Origin: Didymella arachidicola
Taxonomy: Eukaryota; Ascomycota; Dothideomycetes; Pleosporales; Didymellaceae
Direction of reading: 5' to 3'
NCBI GenBank assembly: GCA_016630955.3
Contig: CM049991.1
Location: 992,001 to 1,056,000, forward strand
DNA length: 64,000 nt
Positions within the stretch are counted from its first letter, which is position 1. Each line of letters starts with the position of its first letter. This document shows, one piece after another, positions 1 to 11,168 of this stretch. The translations under genes and the position numbers were made by a program. The notes beneath the pieces are model-generated. The model was not told the DNA's origin. It saw only the letters and a list, made by a program, of their open reading frames with translations, and did not search any database.

Positions 1-96
1 CTCGCTGAGATTCAAAGAAGCACAGTCTTTCTATACAAAACGGCACAATAAAGGACAGATGACTAAACAGGGTCATCGAGAACGGCTGGTCAGATC

Positions 97-3000
97 TCAG
101 TCATCCACGTACATGGGCGGCACCCACTCCTGACCAGGGAAAGACGTAGCCCGCATGACAGGCTCATCATCTTCCACTGCAGGCAACTCGAACACAGGGC
201 GGCTCTGACCGCCCTGAAGTCCGCGCCGCTCCCAGCCAGGTGTACCGCCGTTGTGACTTCCGCGAACGCTTCGGAGGCTGCCGACTCTGCCACCTCCAGA
301 GACGCTGCGCTCGAGCTCTTGTGCTCGAGCACGGGCAACCTCACGTTCTTGTTGTTCGCGCTGCCGCTGAGCAGCCTGCATTTGCGAGCGTTGGATGCGC
401 TCCATGTGGGCATGCTCTTCTTGTCGTAGCATCTGGCGGCGCAACGATTCGGCACCCATATCCGGTGCCGTGCGCTGGGGCGACGCGGCCATTGACGCAG
501 GCTGAGGATGTTGCATGAGCCCGAAGGACGACTGGCGCGGTCGTCCGTCTTGTTGGCGACCTCGATCGTCGGGTTGCGTTATAATGTTGGGTGGTCGAGG
601 ACGCTCTGGATTGCTTTTCTCCATTCCATCATTGGGCACACCAGGACCATCGTATGAAGGAGGTGCTTCGTCAAGCGTGGTTTCCTCGTACTGAGGCTGA
701 TGGGCAGGTGACGGCAAACGCTGACTTTCATTCGGTGGCGTCGGCTCATATCGCTGCTGGTCGAAGGCAGTATGTCGTGGATCCTCGACGTACGGAGGAC
801 GCTCATCGACGTCTCCAGGCTGTCTTGGGGTCTGAGGTCCATTCGAGGGCGGCCGGGGGCCTGCACTCACATACTGAGGCTCCGTCGAGCCAGATGTAGA
901 GTTGAGAGGCCACCCAGCACTGTTGTGAGGATGAGATGGGGATGTTTGCATCGGCTGGGGGCTACGGCGCTCTAGCGGCGCAGTGTGCGGTGCTGGATAC
1001 GGTTGTGGGGACTTATTCGGCAATACCTCTCGGAAACCGCCGCCTTGCTCTTCAGGCTGTTGTAGAGGAGCAGAGAACGGAGGTGACTGCTTATCGGGCG
1101 AGACCCTTGGAGAGGGTGACGCTGCAAGTCTCTCAGCCTGCGCTTGCTGCTGAGAAGCAAACTGCTGTTGGAAGAACTGCTTTTGACGGGCTCGAACTAT
1201 GTCTTGTTCGGTAGTACCTGGCGGGAAATTCATATGCCATGGCTGCGGAGGGACTACCTGCTGGGGTGGTGCCTGCTGCAGGGGTGCTTGCTGGTGTACC
1301 TCAGCTATGCTCGGCATCCTAGGCCCCTGTTGCCTCTGTTCGTACTCCTGTCCAGGCTCTGGCATAGGTCCAGCAACGGGTGAAACCATCGAAACACTAC
1401 TGGCGTCCGAATGATGGCGGCCATTAGAAGGCACCTGAGATTGCGCAGACACTTGAGGCGAGATCGGTTGCATGCGAGGATCAGACTCCTGTCGGCGGAA
1501 CTGATCATGTGGTGTCGAGTATGCGTGCGGCTGATCGAGCGGCGAGACGAAGACGCCTTGTACGTGACCATATGCGCCAGGAATTGGAGGCGTCTCGTAT
1601 TGAGGCTCCGGCTGGCTTACATGCCTTTGCGCCACGGGTGACGCAGGAGGCGACGCCTGGCTCGGGAGGGGTCCGGATACGCTGCGATTAGCAGCTTGCT
1701 GCTGCTGCTGTTGTTGTTGTTGCTGCTGCGCGGCAATTTGAGCTTGTTGCTGCAAATGGAATTGTCGAAGCTGAATCTGCTGTTGCTGCCATCTATAATG
1801 CACCAGCTCATGTTCCTGCTGCCTTACATGCTCGTCTCGTGTCATGGCTCCCTGCTGGTGATTCTGTGGGATCTGCTGGCGTTCGTGCTGGGGCGGAACC
1901 ATCGTGCGTTGCGGTGGGCCATGCTGTTGTATTTGATCGTAGTGTATTTGGGAGCGTCCAAAAGCCTCGGGGCTAGGTAGTAGAGGATTGCTTTGCTGAA
2001 GGAGGCGCTGTCTTTCCTGTTGCGATGCCCCATATGCACCTTGCTCCAATCCAGGCTCGTGTTGTTGCTGCATTGCTTGCTGGCGTGCAGCTTGCGAGGC
2101 GCCATATGCTCCATGCTCCATCGGAGGCGGTTGATTCCCTTGCTGGCTTGACGCTGCAGAGGGACCGAACGCGCCTTGTTCGCCTGTTGACCGTGGATGT
2201 CCCGCAGCGAGGCGTCGTTCGGTCTCAAGCTGTTGCTGCTGTTTGAGATGCAGAGCGCGCTGTTGCTCCTCATGAGAAGAAACATAAGCGCCCTGCTCTG
2301 ATGGGGGCTTCTCCGAATAGTAGTATCCGTTGGAAGGGGGTGGACGTTGGAAAGACTGGCGGTTTGATTGTTGCGGCTGTTCACTCGATGGTCTTGATAA
2401 GCCCACTGAATTAGGGTTTTCGTAGACTGGCCGTGGTGGTTGACTAGCAGCTTGTTTTGCTCGCTGTTCTTCAGCCAACTGCTTCGTCCTGAGATACGCG
2501 GAACCTTCGTCTGGCTGCATAGCTGGTCTCTGCTGTTGCGGCGGCACAAATTGTTGTGGGCGCCCCTTTGGTTGTTGCATACCCGGCGGATGCATCTGCG
2601 ATGGTCCATGCGAAGGCCCGAATCGTGGATCCATGGCATGCATGATTTGTCCGCCATGAGTGAAGCCTTGGCCTGGGGAACTGTTCGGCTGCTGCGGACC
2701 GATGAAGTGGGTGTTTGGCGATGGCCATTGCTCTGTCGGCTGGGACTGTGATAGAGGTTGACTGGTGTGTCTCTGAGCTTTCTGCGCCTTCTTCTCTTCT
2801 CTTGACAACTTGAACTTTCCCTGCAGCTCTGCAGCGGGATTGCTCTTGCCGAACAAACCTGTGAATGCTGCAAATCGCTTTTTCTTTCCTGTGTCTGTCA
2901 TTGCACCAGTAGAGGCGCGGTAGTTCTGCGACTGCCCACTTTGCTGCGGTAGCGCAAGTTGCGCTTGTTGCGGCGTCGATTGTTGTGGATGCAAGCTCTG

Positions 3001-6000
3001 AAACTGAGGAGGTATCGGCGGCATCGAAAGGTCTTGTCGAGAATGTGTCGGTTGCACCTGCGTGGAGCCGTGGCTGACATGGCTATACTGCGAATCTGCA
3101 CCAAGACTGGGAGGACGCTGCGGGCCTGCAACAACACCAGGCGGTCCTGTATGACCGGTTACATTTGGCTCACGTGATACATTGCTTACGGCAGACACGA
3201 AAGATTCGGCCCTGCTGGCGTCCGGAGGAGGAGCAGTGGGAGCAAGGGTTGACGGTTGCGCAGGAGGTACGTTCGATGGGGGTGGAACATTCGGTGTGGT
3301 CCTTCCAACAATACCCTTGATAGCTGCAGCTAGTCTTGGTTTCGAAGCTGGCTTCTCCGGAGACGAGCCACGTGGCTGACTTGACACTGGCTGTTGCTCA
3401 TTGACTCCCCGGCTTTCTGCGCCACGGAAGCGAGGATACTTCGATTGAAGTTGCATCGCCTGCTGTTGATACTCGAACTCATTTCTCGGTGCCGGCGCCA
3501 GCCCTGCAGTTGGTGGAGCAAGTGGTTGGCTTACGATACGATGGTCTTGAGGAGGGCTTGCCATGTGCTGTAGCGGAGCGGAGGCGCTTCGGTTCTGAGA
3601 TTGGTTCACTTGCGCTGGACGAGAATCCTGTACGTTCTGTATCTGTGCGACCGATGGCGTATGCCCGTTAGGTATCGCTGGCGGCGTTCGCTGTGACGGA
3701 TTCGAAGCTTGGTGCGCAGGTACTTCATCGTCCTTTTCTACATCGTCATCTCGAGAGTGGGGAACGAAACGGGTCGGTTGACGGACAACTTTGGCAGGCG
3801 GGTGGTCTTGTACTGGCTGCTGCGCAGATGGCACGGGCGGCTGCGGCGAAGCTTCGCCCGGTGGCCAATGTGTGTCTTGCATTGGCTCAAAGCTCGAGTA
3901 GATAGCACCAGAAGAAGCCCGAAGATGGTGCTGCGATCTTTGTTGCGACTGGGAAGGAAGCGGAGGCGCGCTCCTTGAGCCAGGCAGCGGCTGGTTGATC
4001 TGGTCTTGCGGCCTTCCATCATCGTCTTGAGGTCCAGAAATGAAGCTCATCGGACGCTCAAAGCTGTACCTTCGAGCAGGTGAATCTTGAATATCCGGTG
4101 CTGTGGCGATAGACGAGGCTCCTGTGGTTGTTCGCGCGAGCTCCGCTGGGACAGGGTTCGGTGTGCTCGCAATGCGCAGTGGCTGACCGTTGCCGTCCCG
4201 CGCATCTTTTACGACACCATTGTGATCGGCATACAAGTCGTAGTCATCAGCCTGGGCCGTTGGAGTCTGATCATCTTTGGCTGACGTTGGTTCCTCCGGA
4301 ATCTGCGTGTCCGTAAGGTTGGACCGCTTGGCATTGGAGAAGTCACGCTGCATCCTATGGATTGTCGATGGAGTCGATCTTCCCGCGTTACTCGAAGCAG
4401 GCGATATTGGCACGCTCGACACAGCCGAAGAGATGATCGATAGCAGGGACTTTGAGCGCTCAGGAACAGTCATGTTAGGTCCCGAGACCGGCTGCTGGTG
4501 TCCTTGATGCACAGGATCAGCTGTCGAGTGGTTGTTGAAGTATCCATTGCGTGTCGCCTGGGATGAATTGTTGTTGAAGTTGCCAGCCTGGTCAGCGTCT
4601 TGTCCGTGGTGAGATAGGTTCCTTGGCACCTGCGCCACAGGGGTCTCGAGGTTGCTTTCGTCCTTCATCGCGACGACTGCGTCCGGCTCGGAAATCGCAT
4701 CAGTGGCGTTATCGTCCTGATCCCATGATGCAAGAGACGAATTGGATGCGGCATACTCTTCGACGGCGTGGACGACTTGCAGCTGAGAAGCGGAAACGCG
4801 TCGGGTTGCAGATGGCATGTCAGCCCGCTCCAGCTGGAGGAGCTCGGATCGAAGCGGGGTCAACGCGCCTGTCCTTGATGCCTGAGGTTCGCCCGCGCTG
4901 ACCTCAAGCAAATTATCGCTCGAACTCGATGAGCTTCCAGTGTACTCTTTGTACGACACGATGGGCTCAGAGGCCAAAACAGTCGCGTAACGGCTTGCTG
5001 GCTGCCTGATTTTTGGGATTGTCAGCTCGCTTGGCCCCTGCTCTACCTGCGCCATCTCAAATCTCTCGACACGAGGGCGTTCAGCCACAGCCTCGTCTGC
5101 ATTCAGCTCTGGTGTCTTCTCGTGAGAAGTTTGTGAATCGAATTCTACACCGGCAGTGTAGGACCTCTCGATGCTGGGTCTCGCTGCTGCTTCACCAGCA
5201 CTGTCGTCATGTGTGATGTTAGTGGCTCCCCTCGAGGGCGCTACGACGAAGACGGAGGACTCTGTTGATACTGGCGAGACGTCTCCTGCTCCCACGACCT
5301 TGCTCTCCAGCGCAGACTGGATGTCAAGTGCTTGATCAGATGCAGTGACGGCCACAGGGCCACTTGCGTGGTCACTAGTAGGAGACAGATCATCCATGCC
5401 GACAAGGCTGGTCTCGAGTTCTGCGCTGTCGCCACGCTGCCCTCCTGGCACGTCAATTGGAGTGAAGGCTGGACTGGGGGTCCTTTGTGGCGTGCCCACG
5501 CCTTCAGAGACGCCGCTGGCGGCTAAAGGCTTATGCTGCAGCTTGGCCTTCTCATTCGGCGGGTCTGCATCAGCCTCGACCCTATCGTAAGGCTGCAACC
5601 GCTTCTTCGGACCCCACACATGTACTTCTTCGTCAGACACGTCATCAGCACCGATAAACTCAGTCTCCCATCGTAGCTGCTGCTCGGCCTGATCACTGGA
5701 AAGATTCGTAACAGCAGGAATCAACATCTCAAAGTCATCGTCAGAGACTTCCCGTAGGGAAGCTTTTGACGAGTGCAGCAGAGGACTGATCTCATCCGAG
5801 AGTTGCATGACAAACTCTTGTGGGAGAGGTGCTTCATCTCTCGATGTTGAACGGCTCTTGTTGCTGACGTTACCTTGCGAGGTGCTCATTAGGGTGCCTG
5901 GCCACGGTACATGCACTGCTGTTGGAGAATTGGGCGACTTTGTCAGCAATTGCTTGGTCCTTTCCAGTATGCTGACGTTTTCTTCGATGGGCTCTTCTGC

Positions 6001-6807
6001 TTGAGAGATTGTGGGTCCGTCATGATATCTTGACAGACTAACCAGATCTGCTGGTTCTAAGGTGCCGTCAGTGTCTTTGGGTAGGACCGGCTGACGTTCA
6101 GCCTCGTGTCGTAGATTCTCAACCTCTGCGAGCATCCGTTTCACGAGTACTGGAGATGTGTCGCCCATCCACAATCCTTTCGTGATAGGTGAGCTATGTC
6201 TGCTCCGAGACTGAGCGCTCTTGCTGCGTTCGTCGTCATTCCAGGGCGCGCACGGTGCAACCTGATGGGCAGATAGCGCAGGCGCGTTAGTTCTATCAGG
6301 ACCATCGACCTGGGTCACGATTGGACTCGCGCCCAGACTCCTGGAACTTTTATGCAGTGAAGTTGTATGTCGCGCGGCTGACTGCAGCATTAGGCTTGTA
6401 TTGCCCCAGCTTCGCCTGCGCCTGCCTCGCTGCTCATTCTCAATACCCACAGGAATCGGAGGCACTGGCGGAACTGCATTGTCCTGCACTTCCGTCTCTG
6501 TGACAAAGCTTGTTCTCGTCGGCGAAGCTTGTGTGCGTATACGATCCCCGTGCGACAAGGATATGGGAGTCAATTGGTCGGTCGAGCCTCGGTATGCAGG
6601 GTGCATTCCTAGGTCGGGAGCGTGATACGAGTGAGGCCGCTGACTTTGGAAAGCTTTTGGAATATCCGGAACATCATCTGCAGGCGTAGTCAAGGAGGTC
6701 CTAGACACAAGCGATGTAGTGCTAGGGAAGCCAGCGCTTGCCGATCGTGCTCGAGACCTCGAGCGACGGAACGGCGAGGAGAAACGACGTCGTCTCTTTT
6801 GTTCCAT
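97..6807 (-). CDS. Very large disordered Gln/Pro/Ser-rich protein (2236 aa)
   Basis: I do not recognise a named family. The frame is open for 2236 codons from the ATG at 6807. The N-terminus is strongly basic (RRRRRFSSPFRRSRSRAR), the middle is low-complexity Ser/Pro/Gln, and the last third is dominated by Gln, including an uninterrupted Gln tract of about 12 residues encoded at 1695-1730. Near the C-terminus a charged, probably helical stretch rich in Gln, Arg and Glu precedes a non-repetitive acidic tail ending in WVPPMYVDD. No transmembrane segment or enzymatic motif is visible. The frame stays open upstream of 6807 until a TAG just before 6893, which looks like a splice acceptor (GATGTAG), so a short first exon may exist; I could not find its donor. 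It lies head-to-tail with the next disordered gene. It could be a scaffold or signalling adaptor, but that is a guess. Confidence 0.75.
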   Translation of the reverse strand: MEQKRRRRFSSPFRRSRSRARSASAGFPSTTSLVSRTSLTTPADDVPDIPKAFQSQRPHSYHAPDLGMHPAYRGSTDQLTPISLSHGDRIRTQASPTRTSFVTETEVQDNAVPPVPPIPVGIENEQRGRRRRSWGNTSLMLQSAARHTTSLHKSSRSLGASPIVTQVDGPDRTNAPALSAHQVAPCAPWNDDERSKSAQSRSRHSSPITKGLWMGDTSPVLVKRMLAEVENLRHEAERQPVLPKDTDGTLEPADLVSLSRYHDGPTISQAEEPIEENVSILERTKQLLTKSPNSPTAVHVPWPGTLMSTSQGNVSNKSRSTSRDEAPLPQEFVMQLSDEISPLLHSSKASLREVSDDDFEMLIPAVTNLSSDQAEQQLRWETEFIGADDVSDEEVHVWGPKKRLQPYDRVEADADPPNEKAKLQHKPLAASGVSEGVGTPQRTPSPAFTPIDVPGGQRGDSAELETSLVGMDDLSPTSDHASGPVAVTASDQALDIQSALESKVVGAGDVSPVSTESSVFVVAPSRGATNITHDDSAGEAAARPSIERSYTAGVEFDSQTSHEKTPELNADEAVAERPRVERFEMAQVEQGPSELTIPKIRQPASRYATVLASEPIVSYKEYTGSSSSSSDNLLEVSAGEPQASRTGALTPLRSELLQLERADMPSATRRVSASQLQVVHAVEEYAASNSSLASWDQDDNATDAISEPDAVVAMKDESNLETPVAQVPRNLSHHGQDADQAGNFNNNSSQATRNGYFNNHSTADPVHQGHQQPVSGPNMTVPERSKSLLSIISSAVSSVPISPASSNAGRSTPSTIHRMQRDFSNAKRSNLTDTQIPEEPTSAKDDQTPTAQADDYDLYADHNGVVKDARDGNGQPLRIASTPNPVPAELARTTTGASSIATAPDIQDSPARRYSFERPMSFISGPQDDDGRPQDQINQPLPGSRSAPPLPSQSQQRSQHHLRASSGAIYSSFEPMQDTHWPPGEASPQPPVPSAQQPVQDHPPAKVVRQPTRFVPHSRDDDVEKDDEVPAHQASNPSQRTPPAIPNGHTPSVAQIQNVQDSRPAQVNQSQNRSASAPLQHMASPPQDHRIVSQPLAPPTAGLAPAPRNEFEYQQQAMQLQSKYPRFRGAESRGVNEQQPVSSQPRGSSPEKPASKPRLAAAIKGIVGRTTPNVPPPSNVPPAQPSTLAPTAPPPDASRAESFVSAVSNVSREPNVTGHTGPPGVVAGPQRPPSLGADSQYSHVSHGSTQVQPTHSRQDLSMPPIPPQFQSLHPQQSTPQQAQLALPQQSGQSQNYRASTGAMTDTGKKKRFAAFTGLFGKSNPAAELQGKFKLSREEKKAQKAQRHTSQPLSQSQPTEQWPSPNTHFIGPQQPNSSPGQGFTHGGQIMHAMDPRFGPSHGPSQMHPPGMQQPKGRPQQFVPPQQQRPAMQPDEGSAYLRTKQLAEEQRAKQAASQPPRPVYENPNSVGLSRPSSEQPQQSNRQSFQRPPPSNGYYYSEKPPSEQGAYVSSHEEQQRALHLKQQQQLETERRLAAGHPRSTGEQGAFGPSAASSQQGNQPPPMEHGAYGASQAARQQAMQQQHEPGLEQGAYGASQQERQRLLQQSNPLLPSPEAFGRSQIHYDQIQQHGPPQRTMVPPQHERQQIPQNHQQGAMTRDEHVRQQEHELVHYRWQQQQIQLRQFHLQQQAQIAAQQQQQQQQQQQAANRSVSGPLPSQASPPASPVAQRHVSQPEPQYETPPIPGAYGHVQGVFVSPLDQPHAYSTPHDQFRRQESDPRMQPISPQVSAQSQVPSNGRHHSDASSVSMVSPVAGPMPEPGQEYEQRQQGPRMPSIAEVHQQAPLQQAPPQQVVPPQPWHMNFPPGTTEQDIVRARQKQFFQQQFASQQQAQAERLAASPSPRVSPDKQSPPFSAPLQQPEEQGGGFREVLPNKSPQPYPAPHTAPLERRSPQPMQTSPSHPHNSAGWPLNSTSGSTEPQYVSAGPRPPSNGPQTPRQPGDVDERPPYVEDPRHTAFDQQRYEPTPPNESQRLPSPAHQPQYEETTLDEAPPSYDGPGVPNDGMEKSNPERPRPPNIITQPDDRGRQQDGRPRQSSFGLMQHPQPASMAASPQRTAPDMGAESLRRQMLRQEEHAHMERIQRSQMQAAQRQREQQEREVARARAQELERSVSGGGRVGSLRSVRGSHNGGTPGWERRGLQGGQSRPVFELPAVEDDEPVMRATSFPGQEWVPPMYVDD
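1695..1730 (-). repeat. Trinucleotide (CAG/CAA) run encoding polyglutamine
   Basis: The plus strand reads as consecutive gctgctgctg, ttgttgttgt and tgctgctg units. Read on the minus strand it is a mixed CAG/CAA tract giving about 12 Gln in the large disordered protein. The CAA interruptions would reduce slippage compared with pure CAG. Confidence 0.85.
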
Positions 6808-7198
6808 AGGGCTGTCGGTCACAGCAATTTCGGTCGTGGTCGGGGTCGTAACCGACTCGAGCTCTCGGGAGGCTTCGCGAGATTGCGCCGAGTCCTACAT
6901 CACATACCAATCAGCACTTGGACTTTGGGTATAAGGAGAACTTTGGGGTTAACATTTCGATCATTATGACTACACGCCAAAGGAAGTGACACACCATACA
7001 CACAGGACTGGACACGCCATGCGCTTAAACAAAATCATGATATCGAAAACGCCCCTTAAAATCGTAATCAAAATTAAAGAATCTCCATCCAACGTCTTCC
7101 AAGTACAAGCCGCGATTGTTTTGTTGGGCTACAGAAGCAACGACATGACAATGGCGTTGAATCAATACTCCAGATAGGAAAAGTTAACAAGAAAGAGA
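6808..7198. other. Intergenic spacer between the two large disordered-protein genes
   Basis: About 390 bp holding the 3' flank of the upstream gene and the 5' region of the downstream one, both on the minus strand. On the minus strand there is a branch-like GCTGAT followed by a GATGTAG acceptor just before the open frame of the downstream gene, suggesting an unplaced 5' exon. Otherwise I see nothing. Confidence 0.4.
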
Positions 7199-10100
7199 TT
7201 ATTTCTCTACCTTATCGCGGTTGAAGCGGCTCTTGCCCTTTGCAAACAAGCCTTTCGCGCTGGTCATGCCCTTGCCACTCAGAACACCAGCAGTGTGTAG
7301 CAGGTCTTTGCCTTTAGCTTGCATTTGTTGAGTCTGTATCGAGTGGCTTCCGTTCCGGCTGAGGAAGCTCTTCGAGGGTCCCGCGGTTGGAGAGCCTGAC
7401 GAGATAGAAACTTGAGCACCCACTAAATTGTACGACTCCGAGGCTGCAACCGATGGCTGACTGTTGCTTGATCCAGTGAACTTGCCGAGCATAGCGAGAG
7501 ACGCAGTGTGCTTGTGGCGGAAAGTTCCTGATTGGGGCCTTAGCTGAGGAGCGGGCTGTGCTGCTCGTGTTTCGAGACTTGGATCTGCATGGAAAGTAGC
7601 GGTAATCCAATCGCTCAATCCGTGATCAGTTGTCGCCCATTGCTCGCGAGTCTTGTTATAGGTTGCAATGCGCTCAGCAGCTGAGCCGATGGTCGCAATC
7701 TCTCGGGCACCCAGAGGCTTGTCTGACGAGGGCGATTTAGGCGAGGTGGGCGATTTGACCTCGGGTTCGTGTACTGCAGACGATTCTGAAGCTTCAATAC
7801 TGCCAGTCAGTGCCGTGTGGGCAGAGACCGCAGGGTTCGTCTCTCGCTGTTCTTCGAGCTGCTGCAGGGGTGGAGAAATGACTGGAAGGTCTTTCTCTGT
7901 CTCCTTCTCGGCCTTGGGTGGCTGAGGGGAATGTTCTGCGCCCCAGCGAGGAGGCAGATCGACAGCTTCTGGGTCCACGGCGGAATTCACAATGTGAAGC
8001 CCTGGGGATCTCGTTTGCTCACGTGCGGGGGGGCTGGCTAGGGAAGCACCGGCATCGAGCGGTGGGGTAGGGGATCGAGCTGCAAGCTCTGCATCTGTCA
8101 TTGGCTCAGGCTTGGTTACCGTGAACGTATGGCCTGACCCGAAATACGAGCCTTCGGGTATGCCTTCGCTCCATTGCTGCTGCTCTTCTTGGACCGCCCG
8201 TTCAATATTTGGTGTAGCGAGCTTCTCTGTCGGAACAACCTTGGTGGGCTCTGGCACAACGGGAGACTCCTGCTCTTTGTCAGATGTCGCAAGTTGAGGA
8301 GCGCTAGCCTCCCAGCTAAATCGATGACTGAGAGCAGCAGGCCTCTGCGGTATCGATGAATGTGTTGAAGATGCTGACTTCAACGGAGCAAGTTCGGGAA
8401 TGTCCCTGTCCACGTCGTTCGAAGTCCTAGGCGAGTCTCTATCCAGCTCTGCATAGTAGCTGTCCAAGATCGAGCTCGCGCGCTCAGCACCCTTGCTATC
8501 CGGGCGTAAGGAGTTGTTGTCAGGTTCGAGTGACGGGACCGTGGCCGTTCGCAGCGGACTCAGGCTGGCAACGATTTCCTTTCGCAGACGGTCGCTCTCT
8601 TGATCATCGGCCGACGGGTCGGTACTGAGCTGCTGAGTAAATGCGGGACGTTCGGGTTTTAAAAGAGTCTCCGGTGCTGTCTCCTTCAGCGGTGGAGTAG
8701 GCGGGAACTCTGAAGCTGGTGTGTCTTTGGCCGGCGGTGTAGGCGGTATGCTTGACAGCGCAGATTCCGTGCGCTCCATGTGCGATGGCCGTGACATGTA
8801 TACATCACCGTAAGATCGGCGGCCTTGGTCTTGCTCCGTATCACTCGGGCCACCCAGCCCGACCGCCGTCCGGAAGGACTCAGTCATCGCAGCGCCAGCA
8901 TTTTTGAGGGCCGAGATTGGATCCTCAGCAGGCTTTGAAACCTCCGTAATCTGGTGTCTCTTTGTTGTCGGCGTAAGATCTATTTCTCCAAGAGCTGACG
9001 AGTTATCGTTCTTGTCTATGCCGCGACCTCGATCTGCTTCAGGACGGTTGGCCTGAGAAAGTGCGGGTGCACCTAGGGGCTTCTCTGGGCTGAGTCCCAC
9101 CTCAGCCTCAGATCTTTCGATAGGTGCTGGTGTAGTAATGGCGTAAGACTCCCACCCGCCAGGCAAGTGCGGCCTAAACTCTTTCTTCGGGCTGCCAGGC
9201 TTGCTGGGGCTGCCTTTGGTGGGCGAAGGTGCCCGTGAATTGTCGTGGCTGCGCTCCCAGGACTGCACGCTATGTCTAGAGATGTTGGACTGTGTTGAGC
9301 CCCGCCTCGAGTGCGAGACCTCGCCAAACTTACCAGCCAACGCTTGGACACGACCCTTGCTGGGTGATTCCGAGCGGTCTCGTGGTAAAGCGTCAGAGGT
9401 CTGTGACTGCGCATTGTGCGATTCAAGGAAGTCATCTTGGGCCTGCTTCTCGGCAGCACCGAGCTCTGGCGCTCCTCGGACTGGACTGCTCAGCATGGTA
9501 GTGGCGATGTCTGCCTCACGTGTGGCGTACGCAGAGTCAGGACCGCTCAAGCCACCCTCCATAGCATCCGGTGAATCAGGACTGTCTGTCGCGATCTGGG
9601 CAGTCTCTGGTTCGGGGATAGTCTTTTGTGGGCCGAATGCTGGCGAGCGAGCGGGGCTGTCACGTCCAGTAGGTGTGGCCAAACCACTGCGAGGAAGTGA
9701 AGTGCTGGATACGTTGCGTGTGTGGCCCGGAGAAGGATGTGGTGCTTGAGCGAGGTTGCCGGAGGTTGGCCTGGAGACTGACGAGGTCCCTGCCTCGTGT
9801 GGCTCTTCTGCAATCACGGGTGTGCTACCGTCGCCAAGACCGCGATTCTTCATTGCTGCTGTGGCAGAACTGGGCACACGGCTCATGATAGGACTAATGC
9901 CAGATGTACTGCCAGTGTTGCTTCTGTTCAAATCTGAATCCGAGTCCTTGGATATGGGCGTAGGCGGCACAGAACGCGATTCGTCGCTGCGGGTGAAAGC
10001 CTGGTCGACTACCGAGCGGAAACCTTGATCCTGGGATGGTAACACAACAGGCGCGTGGTTGGCAGGTGCCGCCTGCAGGTCTGGCCCACTAGACCAGAAG

Positions 10101-11168
10101 TCGTTGTCGAAGGTTTCGATGCCTTTGAGCGCAGACGGCACTCGATCATGCTGTGCTCTTGGGGGTTCTGCACGGGGTGTTTGTTGTTGTTGTTGTCCAA
10201 CATTGACATCGCCCAAGTATTCGCTCTTCTTCTCAGCAACCGTCTCAAGAGGCTGCAAGTTCTTCCTGTCTGCAATTGGTGACGTCGGTTCGTCCTTTGA
10301 CCGAGTGAGCGAGTCCAGACTGGGCCGTGACTGCGAGTCCATGGACTCCCGCCTGCGCTCCTCTTCCACCCTCTTATAGATGTCCGAGGGCCTGATGAAA
10401 GGCAATGGCTTGTCTTGGCTGCCCGTGCGCTCTCGCGGTGAGGTAGCCACTGGGGTGAAGTCTATGGGTGCAACTGGCGCGCTACCTTGCCCTATGCTGC
10501 TTTTTCGAGGTGGGAATTGGGTAGTGGCTGGTGAGCTGTGCACTTCAGCAGGACCGGTTGACAGGCGTGTCTGCAGTGGCTGGGGCACGGCAGAGGGGCT
10601 GAAGTTGCTGCTCTGGGGTGAAGCCTCGGTGAGCTCACGCGCCACGCCACTCGTCTGGAGCGGTGGCGGCCGCTGCTGCTGCTGCCCATACTGGGGCTGC
10701 TGTGCATAGTCCTGCTGCGGGGCGTGGGGCACAGCCGCAGAAAAGGAGCGCTGCTCTTCGCCAGCGTCGAACGAGTTTTTGCGTGCTTTGGGCAGGAACA
10801 GCGGCTGCGACGGGTCTGTGAAGCTGCGCGACGGGGTGTCATATTGGGGTCGCTGGCTGTAGTACCGCGGGTTCGCAGCGGGTGCGGGCTCCGGCGGCGG
10901 TGTCGTGTCGACGCCATACTCGTCGTACTCGTCGTAGTCGCCCCAGTCGTCGCCATCGTATGCGTTCTTCTTTGCCTGCACCCACTTCTTCGTCTTGGCG
11001 CGATTGACGTTGGTCTTGTAGGACACGGGCTGTCCGCCAGCAGCCGAGAGGGGGGATGCGACGCGCTCCCTGCGTCATTGTCAGCTCACAGTAGGCAGCG
11101 GATGGCGCTATTGCCACATACAGCGGCGACTGGGTCGACTGCTGGTTGAAGCGGAACGGGTCTGCCAT
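7199..11168 (-). CDS. Conserved fungal disordered protein with N-terminal SYKTNVNRAKTKKW and acidic motif (1305 aa, one intron)
   Basis: Exon 1 is 11122-11168 and encodes MADPFRFNQQSTQSP plus two bases. A 52-nt intron (11070-11121) has a GTATGT donor, a GCTGACA branch site and a CAG acceptor. Exon 2 (7199-11069) continues in frame as LERVASPLSAAGGQPVSYK. A conserved-looking N-terminal block (SYKTNVNRAKTKKW, then GDDWGDYDEYDEYG) is followed by more than 1000 residues of Ser/Pro/Glu-rich low-complexity sequence and a basic, non-repetitive C-terminus (GKDLLHTAG...KGLFAKGKSRFNRDK). I do not know a function; the layout of short conserved ends around a disordered body suggests an adaptor. The start is chosen because the splice joins two otherwise out-of-phase frames perfectly. 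It is divergent from the Sed5 gene. Confidence 0.8.

Noticed and set aside
1842..2873. 343-codon minus-strand frame inside the large Gln-rich gene
   Set aside because: It is the alternate frame of the repetitive Gln/Pro-rich coding sequence, Ser/Arg/His-rich and without a start context.
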